DNA from: Camelimonas abortus
GTDB lineage: Bacteria; Pseudomonadota; Alphaproteobacteria; Rhizobiales; Beijerinckiaceae
DNA: 64,000 nt
Assembly (NCBI RefSeq): GCF_042647165.1
Contig: NZ_JBHRUV010000013.1
Direction: 5' to 3' (one strand)
The notes beneath the pieces are model-generated. The model saw only the letters and a program-made list of their open reading frames with translations. It was not told the origin of the DNA and did no database searches. Position numbers and translations under genes: made by a program. Shown in pieces: positions 7,926 through 18,966 of this stretch. Position 1 is the first letter of the stretch. Each line of letters starts with the position of its first letter.

Positions 7926-10571
7926 ATGAGCGGCGTCAACGAAATCCGATCGACCTTCCTCGATTACTTTGCCAGGAACGGCCACGAAATCGTTCCGTCG
8001 GCTCCGCTCGTTCCACGGAACGACCCGACCCTGATGTTCACGAACGCCGGCATGGTCCCGTTCAAGAACGTCTTCACCGGCGCCGAGAAGCGCCCGTACG
8101 TGAGGGCGGCGTCGTCGCAGAAGTGCGTGCGCGCAGGCGGCAAGCACAACGACCTCGACAACGTCGGCTACACCGCCCGGCACCATACCTTCTTCGAGAT
8201 GCTCGGCAATTTCTCGTTCGGCGACTACTTCAAGGAGCGCGCCATCGAGCTGGCCTGGAATCTCGTCACCAGGGAGTTCGGCCTGCCGCAGGAGAAGCTG
8301 CTGGTCACCGTCTTCGCCGAGGACGACGAGGCCCACAGCCTGTGGCGGAAAATCGCCGGCCTGCCGGACAGCCGCATCATCCGCATCGCCACCTCCGACA
8401 ATTTCTGGATGATGGGCGACACCGGCCCCTGCGGTCCGTGCTCGGAGATTTTCTACGATCACGGCGAGCACATTCCGGGCGGCCCGCCCGGCAGTCCGGA
8501 CGCCGACGGCGACCGTTTCATCGAGATCTGGAACCTGGTGTTCATGCAGTTCGACCAGATCGGTCCTGGCGAACGGGTGAACCTGCCGCGTCCCTCCATC
8601 GACACCGGCATGGGGCTGGAGCGCATCGCCGCCGTGCTGCAGGGCACGCACGACAACTACGCCATCGACACCATGCGGGCGCTGATCATGGCGGTGGCCA
8701 ACCTCACCGGCGTGGATCCGGACGGGCCGCAGTCGGTCAGCCACCGCGTCATCGCCGACCACCTGCGCGCCAGCTGCTTCCTCATCGCCGACGGCGTGCT
8801 GCCTTCCAATGAGGGCCGCGGCTACGTGCTGCGCCGCATCATGCGCCGCGCCATGCGCCACGCCCAGCTGCTGGGCGCGCGTGAGCCGCTGATGTGGCGG
8901 CTGTTCCCCGCGCTGAAGCGCGAGATGGGCGAGGCCTTCCCCGAGCTGGGCCGGGCCGAGGCGCTGATCACCGAGACGCTGCGGCTGGAGGAGGTGCGCT
9001 TCCGCCGCACCCTGGAGCGCGGCCTCGCCATCCTTGAGGAGGAGTCCCGCGACCTGAAGCCGGGCGACCGCCTCAGCGGCGAAACCGCCTTCACGCTCTA
9101 TGACACTTACGGATTCCCGCTCGACCTGACCCAGGACGCCCTGCGCGCCCGCGGCGTCGGCGTCGACACCGAGGCCTTCGAGCGCGCCATGCAGCGCCAG
9201 CGCGAGCAGGCCCGCGCCAACTGGGCGGGCTCCGGCGAGGCCGCCACGGACCGCATCTGGTTCGGGCTGCGCGAGCGGGTCGGCGCCACCGAGTTCCTCG
9301 GCTATGAGACCGAGCAGGCCGAGGGCAGCGTCGTCGCCCTGGTGCGCGACGGGGCGGAGATCGAAAGGGCCGCGGCCGGCGAGACCGCCCAGGTCATCGT
9401 CAACCAGACGCCGTTCTATGGCGAATCCGGCGGCCAGGTGGGCGACACCGGCGTCATCGTCGCTCAGGGCCTGCGCGCCCGCGTCACCGGAACCACCAGG
9501 AAGCCTGGCGATCTTTTCGTCCATGACGTCGTCGTGGAGGAGGGCGAGCTGCGCGTCGGCCAGGCGGTGGAGCTGCGCGTCGATCACGGGCGCCGGCAGG
9601 CCATCCGCGCCAACCACTCGGCCACGCACCTGCTGCATGAGGCGCTGCGCCTGGTTCTGGGCGATCACGTCGCGCAGAAGGGCTCGCTGGTCGCGCCCGA
9701 CCGCCTGCGCTTCGACATCAGCCATCCCAAGCCGGTCACGCCGGAGGAGCTGGCGCGCGTCTCCGACATCGCCAATGACGTCATCGTGCAGAACACGCCG
9801 GTGGTCACCCGCCTCATGGCGGTGGACGACGCCATCGCCTCCGGCGCCCGCGCCCTGTTCGGCGAGAAGTACGGCGACGAGGTGCGCGTGGTCTCCATGG
9901 GCCGCGCCGCCGACGGTTCGCGCGATTTCTCCGTGGAGCTGTGCGGCGGCACCCATGTGGAGCGCACCGGCGACATCGGCCTGCTGACCATCGTCTCCGA
10001 GAGCGGCGTGGCCGCGGGTGTGCGTCGCATCGAGGCGCTCACCGGCGCCGCAGCGCGCCGCCATCTGGCGGAGGAGAGCGCCCGCCTGCGCGAGCTGGCG
10101 GCGCTGCTCAAGGTTCCGGTGGAGGAGGCCCGCGGCCGTCTGGAGAGCCTGCTCGAGGAGCGCCGCAAGCTGGAGCGCGATCTTGCCGAGGCGCGCAGGA
10201 AGCTGGCCATGGGCGGCGCCGGCGGCGCCGATCCGGTGCGCGAGGTCAATGGCGTGAAGTTCTTCGCCCGCGCGGTCAGCGGCGTGGAGATGAAGGATCT
10301 CAAGGGGCTCGCCGACGAGGCCAAGGCGAAGGTCGGTTCCGGCGTGGTGGCCATCGTCAGCGTCTCCGACGACGGCAAGGCGGCCATGGTCGTGGGCGTG
10401 ACCAGGGATCTGGTCGGGCGCTTCGACGCCGTCACCCTGGTGCGCGCCGGTTCGGCGGCCCTGGGCGGCAAGGGCGGCGGCGGCCGGCCGGATCTCGCCC
10501 AGGCCGGCGGCCCGGACGGCTCCGCCGCCGAGGCGGCGCTGAAGGCGGTGGAGGCCCTGCTGGCCGCCTGA
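7926..10571 (+). CDS. alaS: Alanine--tRNA ligase
   Basis: 881 residues, typical for AlaRS. It attaches alanine to tRNA-Ala and edits mischarged Ser/Gly. The N-terminal class II catalytic core includes TNAGMVPFKNVF and the RAASSQKCVRAGGKHNDLDN block. The editing domain has HSATH (residues 564-568) and CGGTHV (673-678), which bind zinc. The C-terminal domain (after about 740) ends in a glycine-rich GGKGGGGRPDLAQAGG motif. The frame is open upstream to 7713, but the ATG at 7926 gives the conserved N terminus (NEIRSTFLDYFARNGHEIVP). Order recA-alaS is usual in this bacterial order. Confidence 0.97.
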   Translation: MSGVNEIRSTFLDYFARNGHEIVPSAPLVPRNDPTLMFTNAGMVPFKNVFTGAEKRPYVRAASSQKCVRAGGKHNDLDNVGYTARHHTFFEMLGNFSFGDYFKERAIELAWNLVTREFGLPQEKLLVTVFAEDDEAHSLWRKIAGLPDSRIIRIATSDNFWMMGDTGPCGPCSEIFYDHGEHIPGGPPGSPDADGDRFIEIWNLVFMQFDQIGPGERVNLPRPSIDTGMGLERIAAVLQGTHDNYAIDTMRALIMAVANLTGVDPDGPQSVSHRVIADHLRASCFLIADGVLPSNEGRGYVLRRIMRRAMRHAQLLGAREPLMWRLFPALKREMGEAFPELGRAEALITETLRLEEVRFRRTLERGLAILEEESRDLKPGDRLSGETAFTLYDTYGFPLDLTQDALRARGVGVDTEAFERAMQRQREQARANWAGSGEAATDRIWFGLRERVGATEFLGYETEQAEGSVVALVRDGAEIERAAAGETAQVIVNQTPFYGESGGQVGDTGVIVAQGLRARVTGTTRKPGDLFVHDVVVEEGELRVGQAVELRVDHGRRQAIRANHSATHLLHEALRLVLGDHVAQKGSLVAPDRLRFDISHPKPVTPEELARVSDIANDVIVQNTPVVTRLMAVDDAIASGARALFGEKYGDEVRVVSMGRAADGSRDFSVELCGGTHVERTGDIGLLTIVSESGVAAGVRRIEALTGAAARRHLAEESARLRELAALLKVPVEEARGRLESLLEERRKLERDLAEARRKLAMGGAGGADPVREVNGVKFFARAVSGVEMKDLKGLADEAKAKVGSGVVAIVSVSDDGKAAMVVGVTRDLVGRFDAVTLVRAGSAALGGKGGGGRPDLAQAGGPDGSAAEAALKAVEALLAA

Positions 10572-10607
10572 GCCGCCTTCTGACCGGCTCTCCCGCGCAG
10601 GGAATTT

Positions 10608-10638
10608 GCGGCGTCAGGCCCCGTGGGCCTGACGCCGC
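10608..10638. terminator. Hairpin between converging alaS and the GlsB-type gene
   Basis: A perfect 13-bp stem (10608-10620 with 10626-10638) with a 5-base loop lies 36 bases after the alaS stop. There is no clear T tract on either strand, so termination strength is uncertain. Confidence 0.65.
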
Positions 10639-10696
10639 TGTCGTCCGGGGCCGGCCTGGCGGGCGGACCTCGCCGGAGGCGCAGGCACGGGCGCCG

Positions 10697-10948
10697 CTAG
10701 CGTCTCACCGCCCGGGCGAGGGCGATCAGGATGCAGGCGCCGATGAAGCCGGCGATGAGGTAACCCAGCCAGCCGCCAAGCGCGACGCCCACCAGCCCGA
10801 GCAGCAGGTTCGCCACCGCCGCGCCGACGACGCCGAGCACGATGTTGAGCAATACGCCGGTGTCGCTCTTCATGAACATCGAGGCGAACCAGCCGGCGAG
10901 GCCGCCGATGATGATGGCGGCGATCCAGCCAATCTGTGCTTCTTCCAT
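10697..10948 (-). CDS. GlsB/YeaQ/YmgE family stress-response membrane protein
   Basis: 83 residues, three predicted membrane helices with glycine-rich faces (GWIAAIIIGGLAGWFASMFM, NIVLGVVGAAVANLLLGL, LGYLIAGFIGACILIALARA). This matches the small transglycosylase-associated/GlsB family, whose members are induced by stress and have no established biochemical role. Normal family length. It is a single gene converging on alaS, with the hairpin at 10608 between them, and is divergent from the NnrU gene. Confidence 0.88.
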   Translation of the reverse strand: MEEAQIGWIAAIIIGGLAGWFASMFMKSDTGVLLNIVLGVVGAAVANLLLGLVGVALGGWLGYLIAGFIGACILIALARAVRR

Positions 10949-11180
10949 ATGTGGGCGCTCCTTCCGTTACAGCCATGTCAACGCGTCTGGCCCGGAATTG
11001 GTTGCGCGCTGTTCCGGCTGCGGCCAGCTTCGCCCGTTCCGTGGCCGCCGTCCACGCAAATTCCGGCGAGACGCCCGCTTGAGACGCCGGCGCAGGGCGG
11101 GCAGGATGGCGCCAGGCGCATGGACGGCCCGCGGGCCGGGCCGGAGAAATGCGCGCGACAGGGCGGGAGCGTCGCGAGAC

Positions 11181-11750
11181 ATGCTGAAACTCATTGCAGG
11201 ACTGGTTCTGTTCTATCTGTCCCACGCCTCGGTGTTCGCGCGGGCGCAGCGCGAGCGGCTGCGCCCGCGTCTCGGGGACGGGCTCCGCCGCGGTCTGGTC
11301 AGCCTGCTGGCGCTGGCTGGAGTCGCGCTCATCGTCTGGGGCTTCGCCGACTATCGCGCCGGCGGCTACGTCCAGCTTTGGGATCCGCCCGTCTGGGCCC
11401 GGCATCTCGCCTTCCTGCTGATGCTGCCGGCGTTCATCATGCTCGCCGCCGCCTTCGCCCCGGGCCACATCAAGGCGCGGCTCGGCCATCCCATGCTCGC
11501 CGCGGTGAAAACCTGGGCGCTGGCGCATCTGCTGGCCAATGGCGACCTCGGCTCCATCATCCTGTTCGGCTCTTTCCTGGCCTGGGGCGTGGCGGCGCGC
11601 GTCGCCGCAAGGCGCCGCGGCGAGCGCGCCGTCGTGCCTGCGCCGTCATGGCGCGCTGACGCCATCGCCGTGATCGCCGGCGCCGTGGCCTGGTGGCTGA
11701 CGCTGACCTGGCTGCATGCCTGGCTGACCGGCGTTCCGCTGGTCGGCTGA
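11181..11750 (+). CDS. NnrU family integral membrane protein
   Basis: 189 residues with about five membrane helices. The start LKLIAGLVLFYLSHASVF and internal blocks VQLWDPPVWARHLAFLLMLP, HPMLAAVKTWALAHLLANGD and GSIILFGSFLAWGV are NnrU-family features (haem-like isoprenoid-biosynthesis membrane fold). NnrU was first linked to nitrite/NO metabolism, but family members occur in non-denitrifiers and related proteins act in carotenoid or steroid chemistry, so the role here is open. The ATG at 11181 is chosen because the upstream extension of the frame (from 10842) has no family similarity. Confidence 0.85.
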   Translation: MLKLIAGLVLFYLSHASVFARAQRERLRPRLGDGLRRGLVSLLALAGVALIVWGFADYRAGGYVQLWDPPVWARHLAFLLMLPAFIMLAAAFAPGHIKARLGHPMLAAVKTWALAHLLANGDLGSIILFGSFLAWGVAARVAARRRGERAVVPAPSWRADAIAVIAGAVAWWLTLTWLHAWLTGVPLVG

Positions 11751-12011
11751 GGCGGCCGCGCCGGCGCAATGTCTGCGCGCGCCGGGCGGCTTTCCGCTCC
11801 GGCATGCGCGTTGGACATGGCGCGCGTCATGTGTTGAGGATAGTTTGCGCGCGGCGCGTCCTGTCCGTCTGGGGCCGGCGCGCCACGGCCGGCCGCTGCG
11901 CGGGCGCCGCCGCCCGCGGGGGCGGGGCCGCGGCGGCGAATTGGAAGACCGGGCATGTTCCGCCTCTGCAGGCGTCCTGACATGTTCCGTTACTGGTGCG
12001 AGGCTGCTTTC

Positions 12012-12842
12012 ATGTCCCTTCAGTCAGAGATCAAGCGCATCACGGCCCCGGACCTGCGGGCGCGCAAGGGGGGCGAGCCGATCGTGGCGCTCACCTCCTA
12101 TCACGCGCACACGGCCAGCCTGCTGGACCGTTTCTGCGACATGATTCTGGTGGGCGACTCCCTCGGCATGGTGATGCACGGCCTGCCTTCCACCGTGCCG
12201 GTGACGCTGGACATGATGATCCTGCAGGGCCGCGCCGTGATGCGCGGCTCCTCGCGCGCGCTCGTGGTGGTGGACATGCCGTTCGGCTCCTATGAGGAGA
12301 GCCCGCAGCAGGCCTTCCGCTCCGCCGCCCGCATCATGAAGGAGACCGGCTGCGGCGCCGTGAAGCTGGAGGGCGGCCAGCTGATGGCCGAGACCATCCG
12401 CTTCCTCACCCGCCGCGGCGTTCCGGTGATTGGCCACATCGGCATGACGCCCCAGTCCATCAACACCTTCGGCTCGTTCCGCGCCCGCGGCCGCGACGAG
12501 GAGGACTGGCCGGAGATCGAGGCCGACGCCCGCGCCGTGGCCGAAGCCGGCGCCAGCGCCATCGTCATCGAGGCGGTGGCCGAGCCGCTCGCCGCCCGAA
12601 TCACCAGCCAGATCGACGTGCCCACCATCGGCATCGGCGCCTCCGCCGCCTGCGACGGCCAGGTGCTGGTGCTTGAGGACATGCTCGGCCTGAGCCCGTG
12701 GACGCCGAAATTCGTCAAGCGCTACGCCGACCTTGGCCCGGCCATCGCCGCGGCCGTCGAGACCTATGCGAAGGAAGTGCGCGCCCGCGTCTTCCCGGCG
12801 AAAGAGCACATCTACCCGAAGCGCGCGCCGAAAAAGGGGTGA
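12012..12842 (+). CDS. panB: 3-methyl-2-oxobutanoate hydroxymethyltransferase
   Basis: 276 residues. PanB transfers a hydroxymethyl group from 5,10-methylene-THF to 2-oxoisovalerate, making ketopantoate for CoA synthesis. Seen: the TSYHAHTASLLD substrate/metal region, the metal-binding VGDSLGMVMHG, the KLEGG motif and GHIGMTPQS, followed by IGIGASAACDGQVLVLEDMLGL near the C terminus. Start at 12012 (SLQSEIKRITAPDLRARKG) fits the family; the longer frame from 11955 adds unrelated residues. No panC is adjacent. Confidence 0.95.
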   Translation: MSLQSEIKRITAPDLRARKGGEPIVALTSYHAHTASLLDRFCDMILVGDSLGMVMHGLPSTVPVTLDMMILQGRAVMRGSSRALVVVDMPFGSYEESPQQAFRSAARIMKETGCGAVKLEGGQLMAETIRFLTRRGVPVIGHIGMTPQSINTFGSFRARGRDEEDWPEIEADARAVAEAGASAIVIEAVAEPLAARITSQIDVPTIGIGASAACDGQVLVLEDMLGLSPWTPKFVKRYADLGPAIAAAVETYAKEVRARVFPAKEHIYPKRAPKKG

Positions 12843-13012
12843 GCGCCCCGGCGCGGGGGCGTCCCGCGCCGCGACGGCGCGTCCGGCCTCCGCCGCGGCG
12901 CCGCCTTGCGCCCGGCGGCGGCCGCGCCGCCGGGGTCGCTTCGCGCCGCCGCTTGTGCTAAGGCCATGCCAGCCGTCCGCCGGCCCAATCCGACACGGGA
13001 ACGCGAGCCAGC

Positions 13013-13780
13013 ATGTCCGACATTTTCCGCGAAATCGACGAAGACCTCCGGCGTGACCGGATCGCCGCCTTCGCGCGCCGTTATGGCGGTCTCGTCGCCG
13101 GCGTCGTCCTGGCGGCCGTCATCGGCGTCGGCGGCTGGCGCTACATGGAATACCGCGCCGCGCAACAGGCTGACGAGGCCGGCGCGCGCTTCGCCACGGC
13201 GCTGAAGCAGCTGGGCGAAAGCGGCTCCGGCGCCGAAGGGCTGCGCGCGCTGGAGGCGCTGGCGCAGAACGGGCCGGGCGGTTACGCCGCCCTGGCGCGC
13301 TTCCGCCTCGCCAGCGCCACGGCGCAGAAGGACCGCGCCGCCGGCATCGCCGCCTTCGACGCCCTCGCCGGCGACACGGGTCTCGAGCCTGGCCTGCGCG
13401 ACTTCGCCCGCATGCGCGCGGCGCTGCTCGCCGTGGACGTGGCCACGCCGGACGAGATCGCCAGCCGCGTGCAGGGGCTCGCCCAGCCGGGCAACCCCTG
13501 GCGCAACCAGGCGCGCGAGCTCATCGGCCTCGCCTGGCTGAAGGCCGGCAAGCTCGCGGAAGCCGAGCAGCAGTTCCTGCAGGTGGCCGTGGACGCCGAG
13601 GCGCCCCAGGCGCTGCGCCGCCGGGCGCAGCTGTTCCTTGAGCTGGCCGCCGCCGGCCCGGTCGCCGTCATCCCGGCCGCGGCGCCGGCACCCGCCGCCT
13701 CCGCCGCCACGCCGGCGGATTCCACGTCATCCGGCGCGTCCGGCGCCGCTGGCGCCGGCGCGCCCGCCACACAGAACTGA
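13013..13780 (+). CDS. TPR-like membrane-anchored protein upstream of der (YfgM-like)
   Basis: 255 residues: a short cytoplasmic N terminus (SDIFREIDEDLRRDRIAAFA), one membrane helix (about 26-44, GLVAGVVLAAVIGVGGWRYM), then helical TPR-like repeats and an Ala/Pro-rich C-terminal tail. The N-terminal signature and position directly upstream of der match the TPR_21/YfgM family, whose E. coli member is an ancillary SecYEG/periplasmic chaperone-network protein. The stop is 10 bases before the der start, so the two are probably co-transcribed. Confidence 0.85.
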   Translation: MSDIFREIDEDLRRDRIAAFARRYGGLVAGVVLAAVIGVGGWRYMEYRAAQQADEAGARFATALKQLGESGSGAEGLRALEALAQNGPGGYAALARFRLASATAQKDRAAGIAAFDALAGDTGLEPGLRDFARMRAALLAVDVATPDEIASRVQGLAQPGNPWRNQARELIGLAWLKAGKLAEAEQQFLQVAVDAEAPQALRRRAQLFLELAAAGPVAVIPAAAPAPAASAATPADSTSSGASGAAGAGAPATQN

Positions 13781-13790
13781 ACCCGCAATC

Positions 13791-15170
13791 ATGAATCTGC
13801 CCCTGGTCGCCATCATCGGGCGTCCGAACGTCGGCAAGTCGACGCTGTTCAACCGCCTGGTCGGCAAGAAGCTGGCGCTGGTCGACGACCGGCCCGGCGT
13901 CACGCGCGACCGGCGCGAGGGCGAGGCGCGCATCGGCCACTTCCGCTTCCGCGTCATGGACACCGCCGGCCTCGAGGAGGCGGACGCCGGCAGCCTCACC
14001 GGCCGCATGCGCGCCCAGACCGAAGCCGCCGTCGCCGAAGCCGACGCGGTGATGTTCGTGGTGGACGCGCGCGTCGGCCTCACCGGCGCCGACCGCGGCT
14101 TCGCCGATCTCGCCCGCCGCGCCGGCAAGCCGGTGATCCTCGTCGCCAACAAGGCGGAAGGGGCGCAGGGGCTTGATGGCGCGTATGAGGCTTTCGGCCT
14201 CGGCCTTGGCGATCCGGTGCCGGTTTCGGCCGAGCATGGCGAGAACATCTCCGGCCTGCTGGAGGCGCTGCTCGCCGCGCTGCCGGAGGCCGCCGCCGCC
14301 CAGGCCGATCCGGATTTCGACGCGGACGACGACGGCGACTTCGCCACCCGCCCGGTGCGCGTGGCCATCGTCGGGCGGCCCAACGCCGGCAAGTCCACGC
14401 TGATCAACCGCATGCTCGGGGAGGACCGGCTGCTCACCGGGCCGGAAGCGGGCATCACCCGCGATTCCATCTCCATCCCGTGGGAGTGGCGCGGCCACAA
14501 GGTGAAGCTCTACGACACCGCCGGCATGCGCAAGCGCGCCCGCATCGACGACAAGCTGGAAAAACTTTCGGTGGCGGACGGCCTGCGCGCCGTGCGCTTC
14601 GCCGACGTGGTGGTGGTGCTGCTGGACGCCACCATTCCCTTTGAGAAGCAGGACCTCACCATCGTCGACCTGGTGGAGCGCGAGGGGCGGGCCCTGGTCA
14701 TCGGCCTCAACAAGTGGGACCTGGTTTCAGACCAGCCGGGGCTGCTGGGCGAGCTGCGGGAGACGGCGGCGCGGCTGCTGCCGCAGGTGCGCGGCGTGGC
14801 GGTGGCGCCGCTGTCCGGCCTGTCGGGCGAGGGCGTCGACCGGCTGATGCAGGAGGTGATGAAGGCCCGCCAGGTGTGGGACACGCGCATCTCCACCGCG
14901 CGGCTCAACGCCTGGCTCGGCGAGATGCTGGAGGCGCACGCGCCGCCGGCGGTTTCCGGCCGGCGCATCAAGATCCGCTACATCACCCAGGTGAAGGCGC
15001 GGCCGCCGCATTTCGCGCTGTTCGGCAACCAGCTCGGCGAGCTGCCGGGCTCCTACACCCGCTATCTGGTGAACGGCCTGCGCGAGCACTTCAACCTGCC
15101 CGGCACGCCCATACGCCTGTCGCTGCGCACCGGCTCCAATCCGTTCGAGGGGCGCAAGAAAAAGCGCTGA
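13791..15170 (+). CDS. der: Ribosome biogenesis GTPase Der
   Basis: 459 residues. Der is a double-GTPase needed for 50S subunit maturation. The first G domain has GRPNVGKS at 10-17 and the second has GRPNAGKS at 195-202; each has its own DTAG motif (MDTAGLEEAD, YDTAGMRKRAR) and NKxD-type element (VANKAEG, GLNKWDL). The KH-like C terminus includes RRIKIRYITQVKARPPHFAL. The first guanine-specificity motif is NKAE rather than NKxD, which is usual for Der. The longer upstream frame from 13638 overlaps the TPR gene and is rejected. Confidence 0.97.
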   Translation: MNLPLVAIIGRPNVGKSTLFNRLVGKKLALVDDRPGVTRDRREGEARIGHFRFRVMDTAGLEEADAGSLTGRMRAQTEAAVAEADAVMFVVDARVGLTGADRGFADLARRAGKPVILVANKAEGAQGLDGAYEAFGLGLGDPVPVSAEHGENISGLLEALLAALPEAAAAQADPDFDADDDGDFATRPVRVAIVGRPNAGKSTLINRMLGEDRLLTGPEAGITRDSISIPWEWRGHKVKLYDTAGMRKRARIDDKLEKLSVADGLRAVRFADVVVVLLDATIPFEKQDLTIVDLVEREGRALVIGLNKWDLVSDQPGLLGELRETAARLLPQVRGVAVAPLSGLSGEGVDRLMQEVMKARQVWDTRISTARLNAWLGEMLEAHAPPAVSGRRIKIRYITQVKARPPHFALFGNQLGELPGSYTRYLVNGLREHFNLPGTPIRLSLRTGSNPFEGRKKKR

Positions 15171-15548
15171 GGCGCGGCCGGGGCTCCCGCAGCGGGACTT
15201 CCGCCATCCGCCTCCGGCCGGCATGGCGCAGCCCCCGGACCAGCTCCGCGTTTCCAGGTCCGCCGCCGGAGCGTCGGGCGCGGAGGCGGGGGCCTGAGGC
15301 CGGCCGCCGCCGCTTCGCCTCCGCAGCTCCGCCGTCATCTCCGGGCGTCGCCGGCCGTCTCCGCCGCCGCCCGTGGTCGCGCCTGCCGATTCCGGGAGAC
15401 GGCCTGGCGCCATGGCGCCGGACGCGACGCCCCGGTCCGCTCCGGCGACGTCCCGGCAAAAGGAAACCCGGGCGCAGCAGCGCCCGGGCGCGCAACGGCA
15501 AACCGGAAACACGCGGCCCGCAACGGCCCGCCGCCCGCGGCGGCGGGA
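15171..15548. other. Gap between converging der and SDR genes
   Basis: No gene seen. Contains the minus-strand terminator at 15455-15488 and otherwise unstructured G+C-rich sequence. Confidence 0.6.
15455..15488 (-). terminator. Intrinsic terminator of the purF-SDR unit
   Basis: On the minus strand a 9-bp stem (15480-15488 with 15467-15475) and a TGCT loop are followed by TTTCCTTTT. It lies about 60 bases beyond the SDR stop. Confidence 0.75.
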
Positions 15549-16322
15549 TCAGAAGCCGGAAACCGCGACCTTCGCCGGCATCTGCGGCCTGAGGAAGGCG
15601 TTCTGCGGGAAGTCGTAGATCAGGCCGTTTTCCTGGAAGTCAGGCCGCATCAGCCGCACCACATGCGGCGCCAGATCCTCCGGCGTGCGCAGCGTCATCG
15701 GATCCTCGCCCGGCATCGCCGCCGCCCGCATGCGCGTGCGCAGCGGGCCGGGATTGACGATGGACACCCGCACCCTGGTGTTGGCGTTCTCCGCCGCCAT
15801 GGTGCGGGCCAGCGCCTCCAGCGCCGCCTTGGAGGCGGAGTAGGGGCCCCAGTACGCCAGGCACTTGTGCGCCGCTCCGGACGACATGAAGATCGCCCGG
15901 CCGGCGTCCGATTTCTGCAGCAGCGGATCGAGCGAACGGACCAGACGCCACACGGAGGTGACGTTCACCGCCATCACCGTGTCGAACTCCCTAGGCGTGG
16001 TGTGCCCCAGCGGCGCCAGCGGGTTCAGCGAGCCGGCGTTGGCCACCATGATGTCCAGCCGGCCCCAGCGTTCGTGAATGGCCAGTCCCAGCCGGTCCAG
16101 CGCGTCATAGTCGGTCACGTCCACCGGAACCAGGGTCGCCGAGCCGCCAAGGGCGCGGATCTCGTCGTCCAGCTCCTCCAGCGCGCCCTGGGTGCGCGCC
16201 AGCGCGATCACATGCGCGCCCTGGCGGGCCGTCTCCAGCGCCAGGGCGCGGCCAATGCCGCGCGAGGCGCCGGTGATCACGGCAATACGGCCGGCGAGGG
16301 GCTTTTCCGTCGTCGCCGTCAT
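15549..16322 (-). CDS. SDR-family NAD(P)-dependent oxidoreductase
   Basis: 257 residues, classical short-chain dehydrogenase. The Rossmann dinucleotide motif is TGASRGIGRAL near residue 16-26; NAG follows at MVANAGSL; the catalytic Ser is in FMSSGAAHK and the Tyr/Lys pair in YSASKAALEAL. The substrate is unknown. The start codon lies one base after the purF stop (TGA-C-ATG), so it is translationally coupled to purF, an arrangement common in Hyphomicrobiales. Confidence 0.9.
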   Translation of the reverse strand: MTATTEKPLAGRIAVITGASRGIGRALALETARQGAHVIALARTQGALEELDDEIRALGGSATLVPVDVTDYDALDRLGLAIHERWGRLDIMVANAGSLNPLAPLGHTTPREFDTVMAVNVTSVWRLVRSLDPLLQKSDAGRAIFMSSGAAHKCLAYWGPYSASKAALEALARTMAAENANTRVRVSIVNPGPLRTRMRAAAMPGEDPMTLRTPEDLAPHVVRLMRPDFQENGLIYDFPQNAFLRPQMPAKVAVSGF

Positions 16323-16323
16323 G

Positions 16324-17862
<1,539 letters not shown>

Positions 17863-18254
17863 CTTCAGGCCACTCCCGAACCCGGCTTCCTGTCCCGGGT
17901 CGCTGCTCGCGCAGCAGTTGCGCTACGCCGCCAATGCGCGCGCCAGCGAGACGGCGCGCCGCTCGCTGGCATGGCTGGCGATACAGGAACAAATAAATAT
18001 GGACACTCTCTGTCCGGTTTTCACCCCAGCAGGGACGTTTGCGCGGAGCGCGGCCAGAAGCTGCGCCCTTGCCTCAACGTCTGCCCTTGCCGCGCCAGCG
18101 CCGTCGCCGGTCCGCCGGCCTGCCCTGAAGCGAAGCCGCGACGCCGGCCGGAAGGCCGGTCGCGCCGCGTCGTCTCCCTGTTCCGGACCGTGATCCAGAT
18201 GAAGGTGCTTTTGCTCCCGATCTCCCGTGGGGTCAACTGTCCTGGGGGAGGCGA
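17863..18254 (-). promoter_or_regulatory. cvpA-purF intergenic region with purF promoter
   Basis: No convincing gene. An A/T-rich tract at about 17985-18002 and a short hairpin (GGACA/TGTCC, near 18000-18016) lie 120-150 bases upstream of purF and are the likely promoter/leader area. An ORF at 18021-18236 on the minus strand has no recognisable content. Confidence 0.35.
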
Positions 18255-18854
18255 TCAGTCGCGCGCGGCGTCCGCCGGCGCCTGCGGCCGCGGCGAGTCG
18301 CTTTCGGCCGGGGGCGTGTCGGCGCCGCCCGCCGCGGTTTTCGCCCGGTCGCGGTACCTGGCGATGATGGCTTCCGGATCATCGGGCAGCAGCGCCTGCA
18401 GCTGCTGGCCGCTGCGCTCCAGGAACGGCTTCAGCCGCGCGTCGCGCGCCCAGTCGGGCTGCATTTTCTCCGGCACCAGCCAGCTGAAGAAGATGTAGGC
18501 GATGACGCAGATCAGCAGGCCGCGCGCCACGCCGAACACGAAGCCCAGCGTGCGGTCAATGGAGCCGATGCGCGAATCGAGCACCAGGTCCGAGATCCGC
18601 AGCGTGATGAACGACACGATCACCAGCGTGACGAGGAAGATCGCCGCGATGGTCACCACCAGCGCCACCGTCGGATTGGCGATGTGCTGCGACACGACGG
18701 GCAGCAGCGGCTGGTGCAGCATCAGCGCCGCCGCGGCCGCGATCGCCCAGGACGCGATGGCGAGAATCTCCCGTGTCGCCCCGCGCACCGCCGCGAGCAG
18801 CGCCGAGAGCAGGACGACCCCAAGCACGACAAGATCAAGAATCGATACTGGCAT
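18255..18854 (-). CDS. cvpA: CvpA family inner-membrane protein
   Basis: 199 residues. Four predicted membrane helices in the first 130 residues (VVLGVVLLSALLAAVRG, IASWAIAAAAALML, TVALVVTIAAIFLVTLVIVSF, FVFGVARGLLICVIAYIFF), with the CvpA-family RGxxRE element as RGATREIL. The C-terminal tail is cytoplasmic and Ala/Pro-rich. Family members are needed for colicin V export in E. coli and for envelope/bile tolerance; the molecular role is not settled. ATG 18854 is preferred to the in-frame GTG at 18863 because it gives the usual start PVSILDLVVLG. Confidence 0.9.
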   Translation of the reverse strand: MPVSILDLVVLGVVLLSALLAAVRGATREILAIASWAIAAAAALMLHQPLLPVVSQHIANPTVALVVTIAAIFLVTLVIVSFITLRISDLVLDSRIGSIDRTLGFVFGVARGLLICVIAYIFFSWLVPEKMQPDWARDARLKPFLERSGQQLQALLPDDPEAIIARYRDRAKTAAGGADTPPAESDSPRPQAPADAARD

Positions 18855-18966
18855 TAGCGACACCGCATCCGTTGACGGGAAAGGGCATGGAGCCGTTCGC
18901 GGCTTCTCCGGCGGCGCCGGAGCGTCAGACGCGCCCAGGCTGGTATAATTTATAAGCCGGCCACCG

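Noticed and set aside
18021..18236. 71-codon minus-strand frame between cvpA and purF
   Set aside because: No good ribosome site, no recognisable motif, and composition like other shadows; left as non-coding.
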